Source of the DNA: Mucilaginibacter yixingensis
Lineage (GTDB): Bacteria; Bacteroidota; Bacteroidia; Sphingobacteriales; Sphingobacteriaceae
Direction: 5' to 3'
Assembly: GCF_041080815.1 (NCBI RefSeq)
Contig: NZ_CP160205.1
Location: 2,356,001-2,420,000, forward strand
DNA: 64,000 nucleotides
How positions within the stretch are numbered: the first letter of the stretch is position 1; every line of letters begins with the position of its first letter. Under the pieces are notes generated by a model. It was not told the DNA's origin. It saw nothing but the letters and a program-made list of their open reading frames with translations, and made no database searches. Of the stretch, positions 19,258-29,231 are shown piece by piece. Made by a program: the position numbers and the translations under genes.

Positions 19258-19283
19258 TAAAAAGAAAGGCTGCAACCGCAGCC
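19258..19283 (-). terminator. Terminator of the gyrA-TPR operon
   Basis: Stem GGCTGC/GCAGCC (19268-19273, 19278-19283) with a four-base loop, followed on the minus strand by TTTCTTTTT. It lies 10 bases after the stop of the last TPR gene. Confidence 0.8.
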
Positions 19284-19292
19284 CTCTTTAAA

Positions 19293-20552
19293 TTATTTAC
19301 CTGATTGCAGTGCATCCAGTTGTTGTTTAATCTTAGTAGCGTTAGCCATATCGTTTTTACCCAGGTAATAAGTGCGCAGGTTAGTTAATGCGCTTACAGA
19401 TTTTGGATTAAGCTCTACAGCTTTCTGCAAAAATGGTTTAGCGGCGTCAAACATGGTGTTTGCTTTAGCCATAGATGCATCGTATTCTTTTTGTTTTTTA
19501 ACATCCAGCTTTCTGGCGTAGTTGTACAGATCAATTGCCGGAGTAATCAGCACATAGCCCATGTTCAGATTTGCCTCAAAATAGTTTGGATCAATCTCCA
19601 GGGCTTTTTTGTACATATCCTGAGCTTTAGCCAGGTTTTCGTCGCGGGTTTTGGTTAACGCAGCTTGTTGTGCAGCTGGCGCCTTAGCCAATTTCTGAGA
19701 TGCATCATCAGCAATTTCAGAATAAGTTAAACCGCTGTAGTAGTATAAAGTCTTGTTTTTAGGATCGTTAGCGATAGCTTTTTCAACTTTAGAAATAACC
19801 TCCTGTTGTCTGCCCATTTGCAGGTTTAGCTCAACAATAGTTTTGCTGATATCAGCATTGCTTGGATATTTAGTTGAGGCGTCTTCCAGTGTTTTAATGG
19901 CCGCTAAGGTATCAGCCTTTGTTTGTTTGGCCAATTGAAAGCCAGAAAGTTCCTGGTAGGCCCTCTCCTTTCCTTTAAATGGCGTGGTTAACAACTTGTT
20001 ATAGTTGGTAATTGCGGCATCCCAGTTTTTTGCGTTGGCAGCAGCCAAACCAGTGTAGTAAATAGCAATGGTATCTTCTGGCATAACAGTACGGTAGTAA
20101 TCAAATGATTTATAAGCCAGATCATATTGCTTATTGCCGTATTCTTTAATGCCTTTGTTTAGTTGATATTGAGCCAAAAGCGAGTATCCGGCATCAATCA
20201 TCTTTTTGTAGTCACCTTTGGTATCTACCTCTTTAGCTTTTTTCAGGCTTTCCTCTGCGGTTGTAAACAACGGAACTGAGGTTGTCGGCACCGTATCAGC
20301 CACAGCCGCTGAAGCATAAATAATACCTTTTAGCGCGATAGTTTGTGGTAATGCTGATGTTTTATCGTTAGCGGCAGCCTTATCAATTGAAGCTTTTGCC
20401 TGAACCAGCAATGGTGCAGCAAGGCTCTTGCTACCTCTTAAGGTTTCGTATTTATTATAAGTTTCCTGCGCGTTGTTTAGTTCTGATTTTTGCGCGAAAG
20501 CAGAAACGGCGACTAACCCCAACAGGCCGGTCATTACAAATTTAATTTTCAT
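19293..20552 (-). CDS. Secreted TPR-repeat protein (419 aa)
   Basis: Signal peptide MKIKFVMTGLLGLVAVSAFA then a Lys/Ala-rich array of helical repeats of tetratricopeptide type, clearest at about 125-200 and 225-400 (for example KAQDMYKKALEIDPNYFEANLNMGYV). TPR arrays hold partner proteins; here a periplasmic or outer-membrane scaffold is likely. It lies 7 bases after the second TPR gene and is the last gene of the gyrA operon. Confidence 0.85.
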   Translation of the reverse strand: MKIKFVMTGLLGLVAVSAFAQKSELNNAQETYNKYETLRGSKSLAAPLLVQAKASIDKAAANDKTSALPQTIALKGIIYASAAVADTVPTTSVPLFTTAEESLKKAKEVDTKGDYKKMIDAGYSLLAQYQLNKGIKEYGNKQYDLAYKSFDYYRTVMPEDTIAIYYTGLAAANAKNWDAAITNYNKLLTTPFKGKERAYQELSGFQLAKQTKADTLAAIKTLEDASTKYPSNADISKTIVELNLQMGRQQEVISKVEKAIANDPKNKTLYYYSGLTYSEIADDASQKLAKAPAAQQAALTKTRDENLAKAQDMYKKALEIDPNYFEANLNMGYVLITPAIDLYNYARKLDVKKQKEYDASMAKANTMFDAAKPFLQKAVELNPKSVSALTNLRTYYLGKNDMANATKIKQQLDALQSGK

Positions 20553-20559
20553 GTTTATT

Positions 20560-21672
20560 TCAATTGGTTAACTGTTTTAGTTTGTTGTTTACCTTGTTTA
20601 GTTGCTCTGTATTGTTTGATTTGGTGTATACCAGCTGCAGTAAATTTAAACACTTGGTTTCATACGGAGATATTTCATTTGCTTTTTCAAGCCACTGCGC
20701 AGCGCGTTGCAAATTATCAGCCTCTTTATCCTTTTTCAGGGTACTTTCTTTTAAATAAAGCAGCCCCAAATTAAATACCGGATCGTATGAAGTTTTGTTT
20801 AACTCAATAGTATGCAGGTACATAGACTCAGCCTTATCATAATCATTCAGATTATCATAGCAGCTAGCCGCTATAAACGCAACATCAGCATTATTGGGGT
20901 AATTGTCAAGTAACGCAGGTAACAAAGGCATTAAAGATCTGTAATCTTTACGGTTGTTGTAAATATTAGCTTCTTCAAGTAACAAAACACGGTCATTAGG
21001 CAGCGCCTTCCTCCCCTTTTTTAATATCTGCAACGCTTTGCTGGTATCACCTACAGACTTAAATGTACTTACAGCCGCCTGTACGTATTGGGTTTTCATG
21101 GTATCTGTACCCAGCAAAATATCATAATATTTCGCGGCCTCTTCCTTGTTGCCTAACTTACTGTTAACATAGGCTATATAGCCATTTAATTGCCTGAAAT
21201 GCGGTGCATAAACCTGGGCTTTTTTAAATGATGTAAGCGAGTTAGCGTAGTCAGACTTGTGCATCTGATTAAAACCATTGCGCAAATAAGTATTTGCTAA
21301 ACAACGCTTTGCAAAATCTAACTCAGGTACATATTTAAATGTCTTCTTGCTGGCGGCAAGCCTGTCAACCAGATCTGATGTTTTGGCCAGGAAGGTAGGT
21401 GGATTGTTAAGCTTATTAGTAGAATCAGTATAAGCAATGGCCGAGTAGACCACTGCTTTATATACGCTTTTCTCTGTGTTAGCCGAATCTTTTTTGGTAA
21501 CGATCAGGCTGTCGACCGTTTTTTTAGCATTGGCTAAAAATTTAAGGTCTTTCTGCTTATTGTAATAAGCCAAACTGTTTACTACACCCTTCAGCACTTC
21601 TGTTTGGCAGAAGGCGGTGGATGAAGTAAACAGTAATATGGCTACCGGAAAAATTAATTTACGGTTAATCAT
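20560..21672 (-). CDS. Secreted TPR-repeat protein (370 aa)
   Basis: A 370-residue protein with signal peptide (to about FCQ, residue 23) and several TPR units in the middle and C-terminal half (for example YDKAESMYLHTIELNKTSYD). It resembles its downstream neighbour in layout and is probably an ancient paralogue. It starts 9 bases after the gyrA stop and thus appears co-transcribed with gyrase. The partner is unknown. Confidence 0.83.
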   Translation of the reverse strand: MINRKLIFPVAILLFTSSTAFCQTEVLKGVVNSLAYYNKQKDLKFLANAKKTVDSLIVTKKDSANTEKSVYKAVVYSAIAYTDSTNKLNNPPTFLAKTSDLVDRLAASKKTFKYVPELDFAKRCLANTYLRNGFNQMHKSDYANSLTSFKKAQVYAPHFRQLNGYIAYVNSKLGNKEEAAKYYDILLGTDTMKTQYVQAAVSTFKSVGDTSKALQILKKGRKALPNDRVLLLEEANIYNNRKDYRSLMPLLPALLDNYPNNADVAFIAASCYDNLNDYDKAESMYLHTIELNKTSYDPVFNLGLLYLKESTLKKDKEADNLQRAAQWLEKANEISPYETKCLNLLQLVYTKSNNTEQLNKVNNKLKQLTN

Positions 21673-21681
21673 GTTTTGTTT

Positions 21682-24252
21682 TTATGCTTGTGGCGCGTCG
21701 TCTGCAGGTGCGTCGGTATTACCCTCTCCTTCTGCGGTGTTCTCACCGTTTTCGGCTCCCTCCTGTTTCTCTTCCTCCTCATCCTGCGGAACGTTTGCTA
21801 CCGATGCGATTTCGTCATTGTCTTTCAGCGATATCAGGCGCACACCTTGCGTTGCACGGCCCATTACCCTTAATTCACTGATAGCGATACGGATAATGAT
21901 ACCTGATTTGTTGATGATCATCAGATCTTCACTATCTGTAACACCTTTAATGGCTACAAGGTTTCCGGTTTTTTCAGTTATGCTGAGGGTTTTTACACCT
22001 TTACCGCCACGGTTAGTAACGCGATAGTCATCAATATCAGTACGTTTACCGTAACCTTTTTCTGAAACCACCAGCACAGTAGTGCTCGGATCATTAATGC
22101 TGATCATACCTACTACCTCATCATTCGGGTTCTCGTCATCAATCCAGATACCACGAACGCCGGTTGCAGTACGGCCCATCGGACGCACAGTTGACTCGTT
22201 AAAGCGAATAGCGCGACCTGATTTCAGCGCCATTACAATCTCGCTGCTGCCGGTAGTTAATACCGCTTCTAACAAGGTATCACCCTCATTGATATTGATG
22301 GCATTGATACCATTGGCACGCGGACGAGAATAAGCTTCAAGCGAAGTTTTCTTGATGGTACCTTTAGCGGTACACATCATGATAAAGTTGTTCTCCAGGT
22401 ATTCCTGATCTTTAAGCGACAACAGTTTGATGAACGCTTTGATCTTTTCTTCTTTCGGAATATTGATGATGTTCTGGATGGCACGGCCTTTTGAAGTACG
22501 GGTACCTTCTGGGATCTCAAACACACGAAGCCAGAAACAACGGCCCGCCTCTGTAAAGAACAACATGTAGTTGTGGTTTGAGGCGATGAGCAAGTGCTCA
22601 ATAAAGTCTTCATCGCGGCTGTTGCTGCCCAATGAACCTTTACCACCACGACCCTGACGACGATATTCTGTCAACGGAGTACGCTTGATGTAACCCTCGT
22701 GCGATATGGTGATCACCACATCCTCGTCTTCAATAAAGTCTTCGGTTTGCATTTCGGCAGATGAGTAAACCATTTCGGTTTTACGCTCATCGCCAAATTT
22801 ATCTTTAACCTCGTTCAGTTCATCTCTGATGATCTGCATACGCAGGCCTTCATCTGCCAGAATACCTTTTAATTCATCAATCAGTTTAACCAGCTCGGCA
22901 TACTCATCTTTAATCTTGTCACGTTCCAGACCGGTTAAACGGCGCAACGTCATATCCAGAATCGCACGGGCTTGTATCTCGCTCAAACCAAACTTGGTCA
23001 TCAAACCATCGCGGGCCTCTTCCGGCGTGTTTGAGCTGCGAATCAATTGAATAACCTCATCCAGGTGATCCAACGCAATCAGCAAACCTTCCAAGATGTG
23101 GGCGCGTTTTTCGGCTTCAGCCAGCTCGTACTTAGTACGACGGATCACTACCTCATGACGGTGCTCCACAAAATAATGGATCAGGTCTTTCAGGTTCAGC
23201 AACATTGGACGGCCATGTACCAGTGCAATGTTGTTAACGCTGAATGAAGTTTGCAGCGATGTATATTTATAAAGGTTATTCAGAACGATCAGGGCATTGG
23301 CATCGCGCTTTATCTCATAAACCACGCGGATACCCTCGCGGTTAGACTCATCACGAATAGCCGAAATACCTTCCAGTTTCTTCTCTTCAATCAGCTCTGC
23401 AGTACGCTCAATCATTACCGATTTGTTCACCTGGTAAGGAATCTCGGTAACAATAATGCGCTCACGGTCGCTGCCATAAGTTTCAATCTCTGCACGGGCA
23501 CGTACTACAATACGGCCACGACCGGTTTCAAAAGCTGCTTTAGCGCCTTCGTAACCATAAATAATACCGCCTGTAGGGAAATCTGGCCCCTTGATGTGTT
23601 TCATCAGGTCAGAGATCTCAATAGCGCGGTCATCTATATAAGCCAGTGTGGCTTCAACTACCTCAGTCAGGTTATGTGGTGCCATATTGGTAGCCATACC
23701 TACCGCAATACCCGATGCCCCGTTTACCAGCAGGTTAGGTATTTTACTGGGCAATACGGTTGGCTCCTCTAACGAGTCGTCAAAGTTCAGCTGGTAATCA
23801 ATGGTATCTTTATTGATATCGGCCAGCATTTCTTCGGCCACTTTTTGCAGCCTGGCCTCTGTATAACGCATTGCCGCTGGCTGGTCACCATCAATAGAAC
23901 CGTAGTTACCCTGTCCTTCAACAAATGGGTAACGTAAGCTCCAATCCTGCGCCATACGCACCATGGCGTCATATACAGAAGTATCGCCGTGCGGGTGGTA
24001 CTTACCCAGTACCTCACCCACAATACGGGCAGATTTTTTATAGGGCTTGTTACTGGCCAAACCCAGATCAAGCATACCGTAAAGTACACGGCGGTGAACT
24101 GGTTTCAAGCCGTCGCGCACATCGGGTAATGCACGAGATACGATAACCGACATCGAATAATCGATATAAGCCGATCGCATTTCTTCATCAATATTTATGG
24201 GAATTATTCTGTCTTCTTTCCGCGAATTATCGTTTCCGTTGTCTTCAGCCAT
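21682..24252 (-). CDS. gyrA: DNA gyrase subunit A
   Basis: Catalytic subunit of DNA gyrase (856 residues), which cuts and rejoins DNA to add negative supercoils. The N-terminal domain has the quinolone-resistance region [17 protein letters not shown], with Thr at the E. coli Ser83 position and Asp at the Asp87 position. The catalytic Tyr lies in [10 protein letters not shown]. The C-terminal beta-pinwheel carries the gyrase signature QGRGGKG, which marks it as gyrase and not topoisomerase IV. The tail is acidic. Two TPR genes follow with gaps of 9 and 7 bases. Confidence 0.98.
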   Translation of the reverse strand: MAEDNGNDNSRKEDRIIPINIDEEMRSAYIDYSMSVIVSRALPDVRDGLKPVHRRVLYGMLDLGLASNKPYKKSARIVGEVLGKYHPHGDTSVYDAMVRMAQDWSLRYPFVEGQGNYGSIDGDQPAAMRYTEARLQKVAEEMLADINKDTIDYQLNFDDSLEEPTVLPSKIPNLLVNGASGIAVGMATNMAPHNLTEVVEATLAYIDDRAIEISDLMKHIKGPDFPTGGIIYGYEGAKAAFETGRGRIVVRARAEIETYGSDRERIIVTEIPYQVNKSVMIERTAELIEEKKLEGISAIRDESNREGIRVVYEIKRDANALIVLNNLYKYTSLQTSFSVNNIALVHGRPMLLNLKDLIHYFVEHRHEVVIRRTKYELAEAEKRAHILEGLLIALDHLDEVIQLIRSSNTPEEARDGLMTKFGLSEIQARAILDMTLRRLTGLERDKIKDEYAELVKLIDELKGILADEGLRMQIIRDELNEVKDKFGDERKTEMVYSSAEMQTEDFIEDEDVVITISHEGYIKRTPLTEYRRQGRGGKGSLGSNSRDEDFIEHLLIASNHNYMLFFTEAGRCFWLRVFEIPEGTRTSKGRAIQNIINIPKEEKIKAFIKLLSLKDQEYLENNFIMMCTAKGTIKKTSLEAYSRPRANGINAININEGDTLLEAVLTTGSSEIVMALKSGRAIRFNESTVRPMGRTATGVRGIWIDDENPNDEVVGMISINDPSTTVLVVSEKGYGKRTDIDDYRVTNRGGKGVKTLSITEKTGNLVAIKGVTDSEDLMIINKSGIIIRIAISELRVMGRATQGVRLISLKDNDEIASVANVPQDEEEEKQEGAENGENTAEGEGNTDAPADDAPQA

Positions 24253-24582
24253 CTTGTTGTATTAATAGATTTTTTTCGCTGTAAAGGTTTATGCAATAGT
24301 TGTTTCTCAAAGCGACCTGCGAAGATAGGAATTTATAGGTTTTTGACAGATTTATTTACTAACATTTGGCATGTTTTTAACATAGAAAAACCTGCCAAAT
24401 AAGTAGAGGAAGCGTATTTAGACTCAATCAACTAATCATTATAATCATCAACTTTTATAGGGCGTTCCCTTCGGGCCGGGCTATCCGCTCATACTGCACG
24501 GGCCTTAGCCACATGGCCGGTATCCGCTGCTATCCCTAACGCGAGTTGTCAAAACTGAATTTTGGGACTCTGTCGGATGTTA
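24253..24582. other. Spacer upstream of gyrA
   Basis: About 330 bases without a gene. The right half contains the repeat at 24460-24543; the left part should hold the gyrA promoter on the minus strand, but no good match was seen by eye. Confidence 0.6.
24460..24543. repeat. GC-rich dispersed intergenic repeat
   Basis: A GC-rich block in an AT-rich spacer, starting GGGCGTTCCCTTCGGGCCGG and ending TATCCCTAACGCG, with internal GGCC/GGCC symmetry and two copies of TATCCGCT. Sequences of this kind recur between genes of many Bacteroidetes (recollection; copy number was not tested). It does not encode a protein. Confidence 0.5.
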
Positions 24583-25098
24583 TTAATAATCAATAGCGTT
24601 CCAATTGATAATATCGTGATCCTCATAATAAGCCGCCACCAAATTGATATCATGCAGTTTTGGCTCCTGTTTTATTCCCAGCTGTTTTATGTAATTACTA
24701 TAATCGGCATGCGTAGCAAAACCTTTTTCAAGGTGCTTTGCAGGTACTATAATATGCCAGGTTTCTTTTATGCTATCAACTCCATGAAGAATAGAGTTAA
24801 CACTGTGTAGTAGAATTACACCATTTAAAACATTTACCTTATCGGTATTTTGAAAACCGGTATCACCGTCTAGTCCATCAAGATTAACGGACCAGCCCGA
24901 CTCTTTCGAAACTATAATAGCCTCATAAGGTTTTATAAGTGGAAGTCTCGCAGAGTCCCACTCGCCTTTATCTGTATAGAACTTGTCTACTTTAGTGCTA
25001 TTTTTTGAATGACAAGAACAAGCCAGTAACAAGGCATTTAATAATGCCGTGGTAAAAACAATTATTAATCGATTGCTTTTAAAAATTGACACCCTCAT
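24583..25098 (-). CDS. Hypothetical lipoprotein
   Basis: A 171-residue protein with a membrane-targeting N terminus and lipobox (ALLLACSC, Cys about residue 27), so it is probably anchored on the periplasmic side or at the outer membrane. The remainder is charged with mixed alpha/beta character and contains an HIIVPAKHLEKGF segment. No family is recognised. It stands alone between a repeat-bearing spacer and another small secreted protein. Confidence 0.65.
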   Translation of the reverse strand: MRVSIFKSNRLIIVFTTALLNALLLACSCHSKNSTKVDKFYTDKGEWDSARLPLIKPYEAIIVSKESGWSVNLDGLDGDTGFQNTDKVNVLNGVILLHSVNSILHGVDSIKETWHIIVPAKHLEKGFATHADYSNYIKQLGIKQEPKLHDINLVAAYYEDHDIINWNAIDY

Positions 25099-25180
25099 AT
25101 TGGCTTTAACCTTAAACAGAAGCTATACGGCAAGTTTAATGCCTTGTTAATCCTAAAAATCCCATAAATCCCGGTTCAGA

Positions 25181-25600
25181 CTACTTCTGCTTCTTCCAAT
25201 ACTCCTGCACCACCATCCCTGTCGGCAATATACCAGACAGTACCAGCGTATCATTTCGAAAAGCATACTGATAGTGCACGGTAATATTGGTCAACTTAGA
25301 AGGATTAAGACTGTAGGTTTCAGTCTCCAGGCAAGTATCGGGTTGTAAATTGTATTTTCCGGATTGATATTTTAGCGGCTGCTCGCCCTTCTCCAGCATA
25401 TAGGCATCAAAAGTGGTGTCTTTATAACGACGTTGCAGACTATACGCAGTGGGCGCCGGATCTGGTTTGCCGTTGTAAACGCCACCTTGAAATATCCAAC
25501 TACCTTTCAAAGTTGGAGGCTGTTGAAATGAGGATAGCATCAGCGTTAGCGTAGCGCCAAACACTAAAACCATCGAGCTAAATATCTTATTAAATTTCAT
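25181..25600 (-). CDS. Secreted lipocalin-like protein
   Basis: A protein of about 139 residues with a signal peptide (to about SSFQQ) and a beta-rich body beginning LKGSWIFQGGVY. The GxW near the start and the alternating strands suggest a small lipocalin-like or DUF4488-like barrel, a tentative call. ATG at 25600 is chosen over a TTG at 25606. It is 40 bases downstream of hemF on the same strand. Confidence 0.6.
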   Translation of the reverse strand: MKFNKIFSSMVLVFGATLTLMLSSFQQPPTLKGSWIFQGGVYNGKPDPAPTAYSLQRRYKDTTFDAYMLEKGEQPLKYQSGKYNLQPDTCLETETYSLNPSKLTNITVHYQYAFRNDTLVLSGILPTGMVVQEYWKKQK

Positions 25601-25640
25601 AAACAAACGCCTGTCTCAAATCTCACATCTCAGATCTTCA

Positions 25641-26558
25641 TTAAACCCAGTCGATGCCCTTTTTTAGTAGCGACAAAGTGCGGGCCTCTTCGCTCCCGTC
25701 CTCAGCCTGGTAATTGTAGAACCATTTGGCAGTTGGCGGCAAGCTCATCAGTATTGATTCAATACGACCATTTGTTTCCAAGCCGAATTTGGTACCGGCA
25801 TCATAGACGAGGTTAAACTCGGCGTAGCGGCTGCGGCGTACGTATTGCCACTCCTGTTGCTCGGCCGTGAAGCTCTTATTGCGGTTGCGGTTCACCAGTT
25901 CCGTATAGGTTGGGATGAACGAGCGACCTAATGCTTTAGAAAACTCAAAAATATCCGACCAACTCAGATCTTCATTTGCAGTCAGACGATCATAAAAGAT
26001 GCCACCAATCCCGCGGGTTTCCTGGCGATGTTTAATAAAGAAATAATTGTCAGCCCATTGCTTAAAGCGCGGATAAAACTCCGGACTATATTTGCTGCAC
26101 ACATCTTTCAATTGCTGATGGAAGAAACGTGCGTCTTCGTCAAAAACATAATGCGGTGTTAGATCTATACCCCCACCAAACCAGCGCACCGGCTCACCGC
26201 CATTATGGAATGATGAGGGCATCTCAAAGTACCGGATATTCATGTGAATAATAGGCACCAACGGATGATTGGGATGAATAACGATAGATACACCGGTAGC
26301 AAAAAAGTCATCCTGCTCTACATTGAGTGAACGTTTTACCACATCGGGCAAATGACCGTGTACTGCCGAAAAGTTTACACCGCCTTTCTCCAGTATCTTT
26401 CCATTCTGTATCACACGGGTACGGCCACCGCCGCCGCCCTCACGTTCCCACAGCTCTTCTTCAAAAGCAACGTGCCCGTCAAGGTTTTCAAGTGCAGCAC
26501 AAATCTCGTCCTGTATGGTTTTATAGTCTTCGGCAATCTTATTTCTGTCAATATTCAT
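25641..26558 (-). CDS. hemF: Coproporphyrinogen III oxidase, oxygen-dependent
   Basis: Converts coproporphyrinogen III to protoporphyrinogen IX with O2 in heme synthesis. The 305-residue protein shows the family signatures GGGGRTRV, the conserved RYFEMP segment, WFGGGIDLTP, RGIGGIFYD and RRSRYAEFNLVYDAGTKFGL. The ATG at 26558 (MNIDRNKIAEDY) is preferred; the frame extends upstream into a repeat. It points to an aerobic or facultative life style. Confidence 0.97.
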   Translation of the reverse strand: MNIDRNKIAEDYKTIQDEICAALENLDGHVAFEEELWEREGGGGGRTRVIQNGKILEKGGVNFSAVHGHLPDVVKRSLNVEQDDFFATGVSIVIHPNHPLVPIIHMNIRYFEMPSSFHNGGEPVRWFGGGIDLTPHYVFDEDARFFHQQLKDVCSKYSPEFYPRFKQWADNYFFIKHRQETRGIGGIFYDRLTANEDLSWSDIFEFSKALGRSFIPTYTELVNRNRNKSFTAEQQEWQYVRRSRYAEFNLVYDAGTKFGLETNGRIESILMSLPPTAKWFYNYQAEDGSEEARTLSLLKKGIDWV

Positions 26559-26594
26559 TGGTAGCAAATTTAATGCATTGGGCTGATGTTTGGG

Positions 26595-26676
26595 TGAGTT
26601 GTTGAATGGTTGATTAAGTAAATGGCTGTAAATAGTCAAACTATTCAGCTAATCAACCAATTAACTCAATCAACTA
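26595..26676. repeat. Imperfect inverted repeat, GTTGAT type
   Basis: A left arm around TTGAATGGTTGATTAAG (26601-26617) faces a right arm around CTAATCAACCAATTAACTCAA (26649-26669, quoted length 20 without the final A). It fills the gap between the MFS carrier and hemF. Similar GTTGAT/ATCAAC stretches occur at 30618-30740. Confidence 0.5.
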
Positions 26677-26681
26677 AAATA

Positions 26682-27920
26682 TTAACTCATCCCCTCTATG
26701 TAATCCAGATCCTTGCCAAAGCTTTCTTTAAGCTGGCTTAGCGAGAATAAAGCAAGGACGGTAAGCAATATCATCATAATATAACCGCTTTGTATCCAGC
26801 CATATTTAACGGTAAAATAAGTAAAAGCACCGTTGATAGGGATAAGCGCGCCGCGCACAAAGTTAGGTACCGTAGTAGTTACCGTAGCGCGCAAATTAGT
26901 ACCAAATTGCTCTGAGGCAATGGTAACAAATGTGGCCCAATAGCCTACACTAATGCCCATAATAAAACACAGCCAGTTGAAATGACTGGTTGTAATTCCT
27001 TTAGCGTTTAGATAATAAGCCACGCAAATAACTGACCCCAGTAGGAAGATCACCATGGTAATTTTACGAGACTTAGTGATCTGTGCAATGAAACCTGCAA
27101 TTAAATCGCCTACTGAGATACCGATATAGGTATATAAAACGCCGTCGCCGGCATTAAGTGGCTGCGGAGCACCCAGCGCTTTACCAAACTCGGGCGATAG
27201 TGTAACCAATACGCCCACCACATACCAAAGCGGCGCACCTATTAATATGCAGTAAAGATATTTAAGGAAGCGTTTGCCGTTTGTAAACAACATAAAGAAG
27301 TTACCACGAGATACGTCAGACCGTTCTGCGTTTTTAAACATGCCAGACTCAAAAGTCCCCATGCGCAGCAGCAGCAATAATATACCCAGACCACCGCCAA
27401 CAAAGTAGGCTTTTTGCCAACCAAACTGTTTAGCAACTAAATTAGCCAGCACCGCACCGAATAAGCCTACAACAGCAACAATCATGGTACCATAACCACG
27501 TTTCTCCTTACTCATGGTTTCGCTAACCAGGGTAATGCCGGCGCCAAGCTCGCCAGCCAGTCCAACGCCTGCCACAAAACGCACAAGGGCATACATGTTA
27601 ACGCTATGCACAAACCCATTAAGAAAATTAGCTATAGAGTATAATAAGATAGAACCGAACAATACCTTGATACGGCCCAATTTATCGCCAAGCACGCCCC
27701 ATAGAATACCGCCCAGTAACAGTCCAAACATTTGCACATTAATAATAAATGTGCCCTGTGCTTTAATTTCAGACGCAGATACCCCTATATCCGTTAAACT
27801 TTTTACGCGAACAATAGAGAAGATCAGCAGGTCATAAATATCAACAAAGTAACCCAGCGAGGCCACCAGTACCAGGAAGATCACATTACGCGATGCTTTT
27901 TGAGTAGAAATATCTGTCAT
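26682..27920 (-). CDS. MFS transporter (metabolite:H+ symporter-like)
   Basis: A 412-residue inner-membrane carrier with 12 predicted helices. The family loops are present: GGILWGVLGDKLGRIKV between helices 2 and 3, and RFVAGVGLAGELGAGITL in helix 4, typical of the sugar or aromatic-acid/metabolite:H+ branch. The first membrane segment contains VDIYDLLIFS, where an acidic residue is common in this branch. The substrate is not determined by context; the neighbours (hemF, csp) are unrelated. Confidence 0.85.
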   Translation of the reverse strand: MTDISTQKASRNVIFLVLVASLGYFVDIYDLLIFSIVRVKSLTDIGVSASEIKAQGTFIINVQMFGLLLGGILWGVLGDKLGRIKVLFGSILLYSIANFLNGFVHSVNMYALVRFVAGVGLAGELGAGITLVSETMSKEKRGYGTMIVAVVGLFGAVLANLVAKQFGWQKAYFVGGGLGILLLLLRMGTFESGMFKNAERSDVSRGNFFMLFTNGKRFLKYLYCILIGAPLWYVVGVLVTLSPEFGKALGAPQPLNAGDGVLYTYIGISVGDLIAGFIAQITKSRKITMVIFLLGSVICVAYYLNAKGITTSHFNWLCFIMGISVGYWATFVTIASEQFGTNLRATVTTTVPNFVRGALIPINGAFTYFTVKYGWIQSGYIMMILLTVLALFSLSQLKESFGKDLDYIEGMS

Positions 27921-27998
27921 ATACCTAAAATGGAGTATTGAAAATGGTCATCTAAATAAATGAAAATTGCCGGGGCACAAAAATAAAATGCATAAAAA

Positions 27999-28025
27999 AG
28001 CCTCCCGATGATAAACCGGGAGGCT
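27999..28025 (-). terminator. Terminator of the cold-shock gene
   Basis: Perfect 9-bp stem AGCCTCCCG/CGGGAGGCT with a 9-base loop; on the minus strand it is followed by a run of six T. It lies 30 bases after the cold-shock stop codon. Confidence 0.9.
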
Positions 28026-28055
28026 AAAATATCTTTAAGCCCTTAGTGAGTATAA

Positions 28056-28253
28056 TTATACTTTTTTTACTCTAACAGCTTGCGGACCTTTACGGCCTTC
28101 TTCAACTTCATATTCAACGTTGTCATTGTCTTTAATGGCATTTACACCACCGGCAACGTCTTTAAAGTGTACAAAAAGATCTTTACCTTCTTCGGTTATA
28201 ATAAAACCGAAGCCCTTTTGCGTGTTAAACCATTTTACTTTTCCAGTTTTCAT
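28056..28253 (-). CDS. Cold-shock domain protein (CspA family)
   Basis: A 65-residue single cold-shock domain, an RNA/DNA chaperone. RNP1 (KGFGFI) and RNP2 (LFVHF) are both present and the start MKTGKVKWFNTQKG is typical. The leader of roughly 90 bases fits the long 5' UTR of cold-inducible csp genes. A promoter candidate lies at 28353-28387 and a strong terminator at 27999-28025. Confidence 0.96.
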   Translation of the reverse strand: MKTGKVKWFNTQKGFGFIITEEGKDLFVHFKDVAGGVNAIKDNDNVEYEVEEGRKGPQAVRVKKV

Positions 28254-28352
28254 AAATATAAAAGCGTAATTAATAATTGTTGATTGGTGATTACAGTACC
28301 AAACTGAAAAATGGTTTATTATCAGCGAGGGCTATAAGGGCACACCTTATTT

Positions 28353-28387
28353 CAAATATATAAATTAATTGTAAAAATAAAAGCAAA
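28353..28387 (-). promoter_or_regulatory. Putative csp promoter
   Basis: On the minus strand, TTTG (28384-28387) and TATATTTG (28353-28360) separated by 23 bases, close to the Bacteroidetes sigma-70 pattern TTTG-N19-21-TAnnTTTG. Spacing is slightly long. Confidence 0.45.
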
Positions 28388-28441
28388 ATTTTTGTGTGCT
28401 AAGCATTTACGCTGCCGCCGGAAAAGGGCTAAAAGCAAAAA

Positions 28442-28468
28442 AGCCATCCGTCATGACGACGGATGGCT
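28442..28468 (-). terminator. Terminator of the PepSY-like protein gene
   Basis: Perfect 11-bp stem AGCCATCCGTC/GACGGATGGCT with a 5-base loop, followed on the minus strand by TTTTTTG. It is 20 bases beyond the stop codon at 28489. Confidence 0.92.
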
Positions 28469-28488
28469 CCATATGATTGATGGGTTGA

Positions 28489-28998
28489 TTACTTAACTTG
28501 TTTGAAGAAGAAAACCGAACCGCGTTGGTTAACTCTTACTAATAACTCCTGACCATCATCTTTTTTCAGGTCTACAAAGTAAGCTACTTGCTCTGGAGCA
28601 TCAACTGCCATTGCGCGGTAGAAAGATGAAGTATTGTCTTCGCTTGCTTCAAATTTAATTACCTGAGCTACGGTATAACCTTGGTAATCTGCAGCGATAT
28701 CTTTCTGAGCTGCATCTGGAATAACTTTGTAGTCAACTTGCTCAGTTACACCCAGGAAAGTACCGGTTAAGCTGTAGAAAGCAGTTTTTTGCTCACCATT
28801 CAGAACGAAATCCGCTTTCTGTGAAGTTGGGGTTAAAGTCCAGGTTACATTTTTTGCACCGCTGAAATCAGCGTCAAACTGATTCATTACAACATAAGAA
28901 ATGCTTTTTGAATCATCATCGTTTTTTACTACTGCTTTGGCAGATGTACTTAAACCTACTGTTGCTGCTATTGTTGCTGCTAAAATTAATTTTTTCAT
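28489..28998 (-). CDS. Secreted PepSY-like / BLIP-like protein
   Basis: About 169 residues: signal peptide (MKKLILAATIAATVGLSTSAKA), then two similar repeats of about 70 residues that begin with helix-forming segments and contain F-x-G-A-K-N-V-T-W. This pattern is typical of Bacteroidetes proteins called 'beta-lactamase-inhibitor-like, PepSY-like'. They are periplasmic with no proven role. ATG at 28998 is chosen because it gives a normal signal peptide and lies just after a textbook promoter (29022-29053); the frame continues upstream to 29052. Confidence 0.8.
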   Translation of the reverse strand: MKKLILAATIAATVGLSTSAKAVVKNDDDSKSISYVVMNQFDADFSGAKNVTWTLTPTSQKADFVLNGEQKTAFYSLTGTFLGVTEQVDYKVIPDAAQKDIAADYQGYTVAQVIKFEASEDNTSSFYRAMAVDAPEQVAYFVDLKKDDGQELLVRVNQRGSVFFFKQVK

Positions 28999-29021
28999 AG
29001 TCTTAAATTTTAAATCCGCAA

Positions 29022-29053
29022 CAAAGTTAAGGTCGCATTGACGATTTGACAAA
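29022..29053 (-). promoter_or_regulatory. Promoter of the PepSY-like protein gene
   Basis: Minus strand TTTG (29050-29053), 20 bases, TAACTTTG (29022-29029): an exact match to the Bacteroidetes consensus. Transcription would start near 29015, giving a leader of about 17 bases. It confirms the downstream ATG at 28998. Confidence 0.75.
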
Positions 29054-29231
29054 TAATTTTGAACTTTTATGATAATTTGATAATCAACCCTTCTTAAATT
29101 GTATTCTTTGAATTTTAACCCTTATGCTTAGTGTGTTTTTTACATTTTCATAATGCCAGTCAGATAATTGTCATTCTGACGTTATTTATCATTTCATTAA
29201 GCAATTTAAAGTACCGTTATGAATGTTACAA

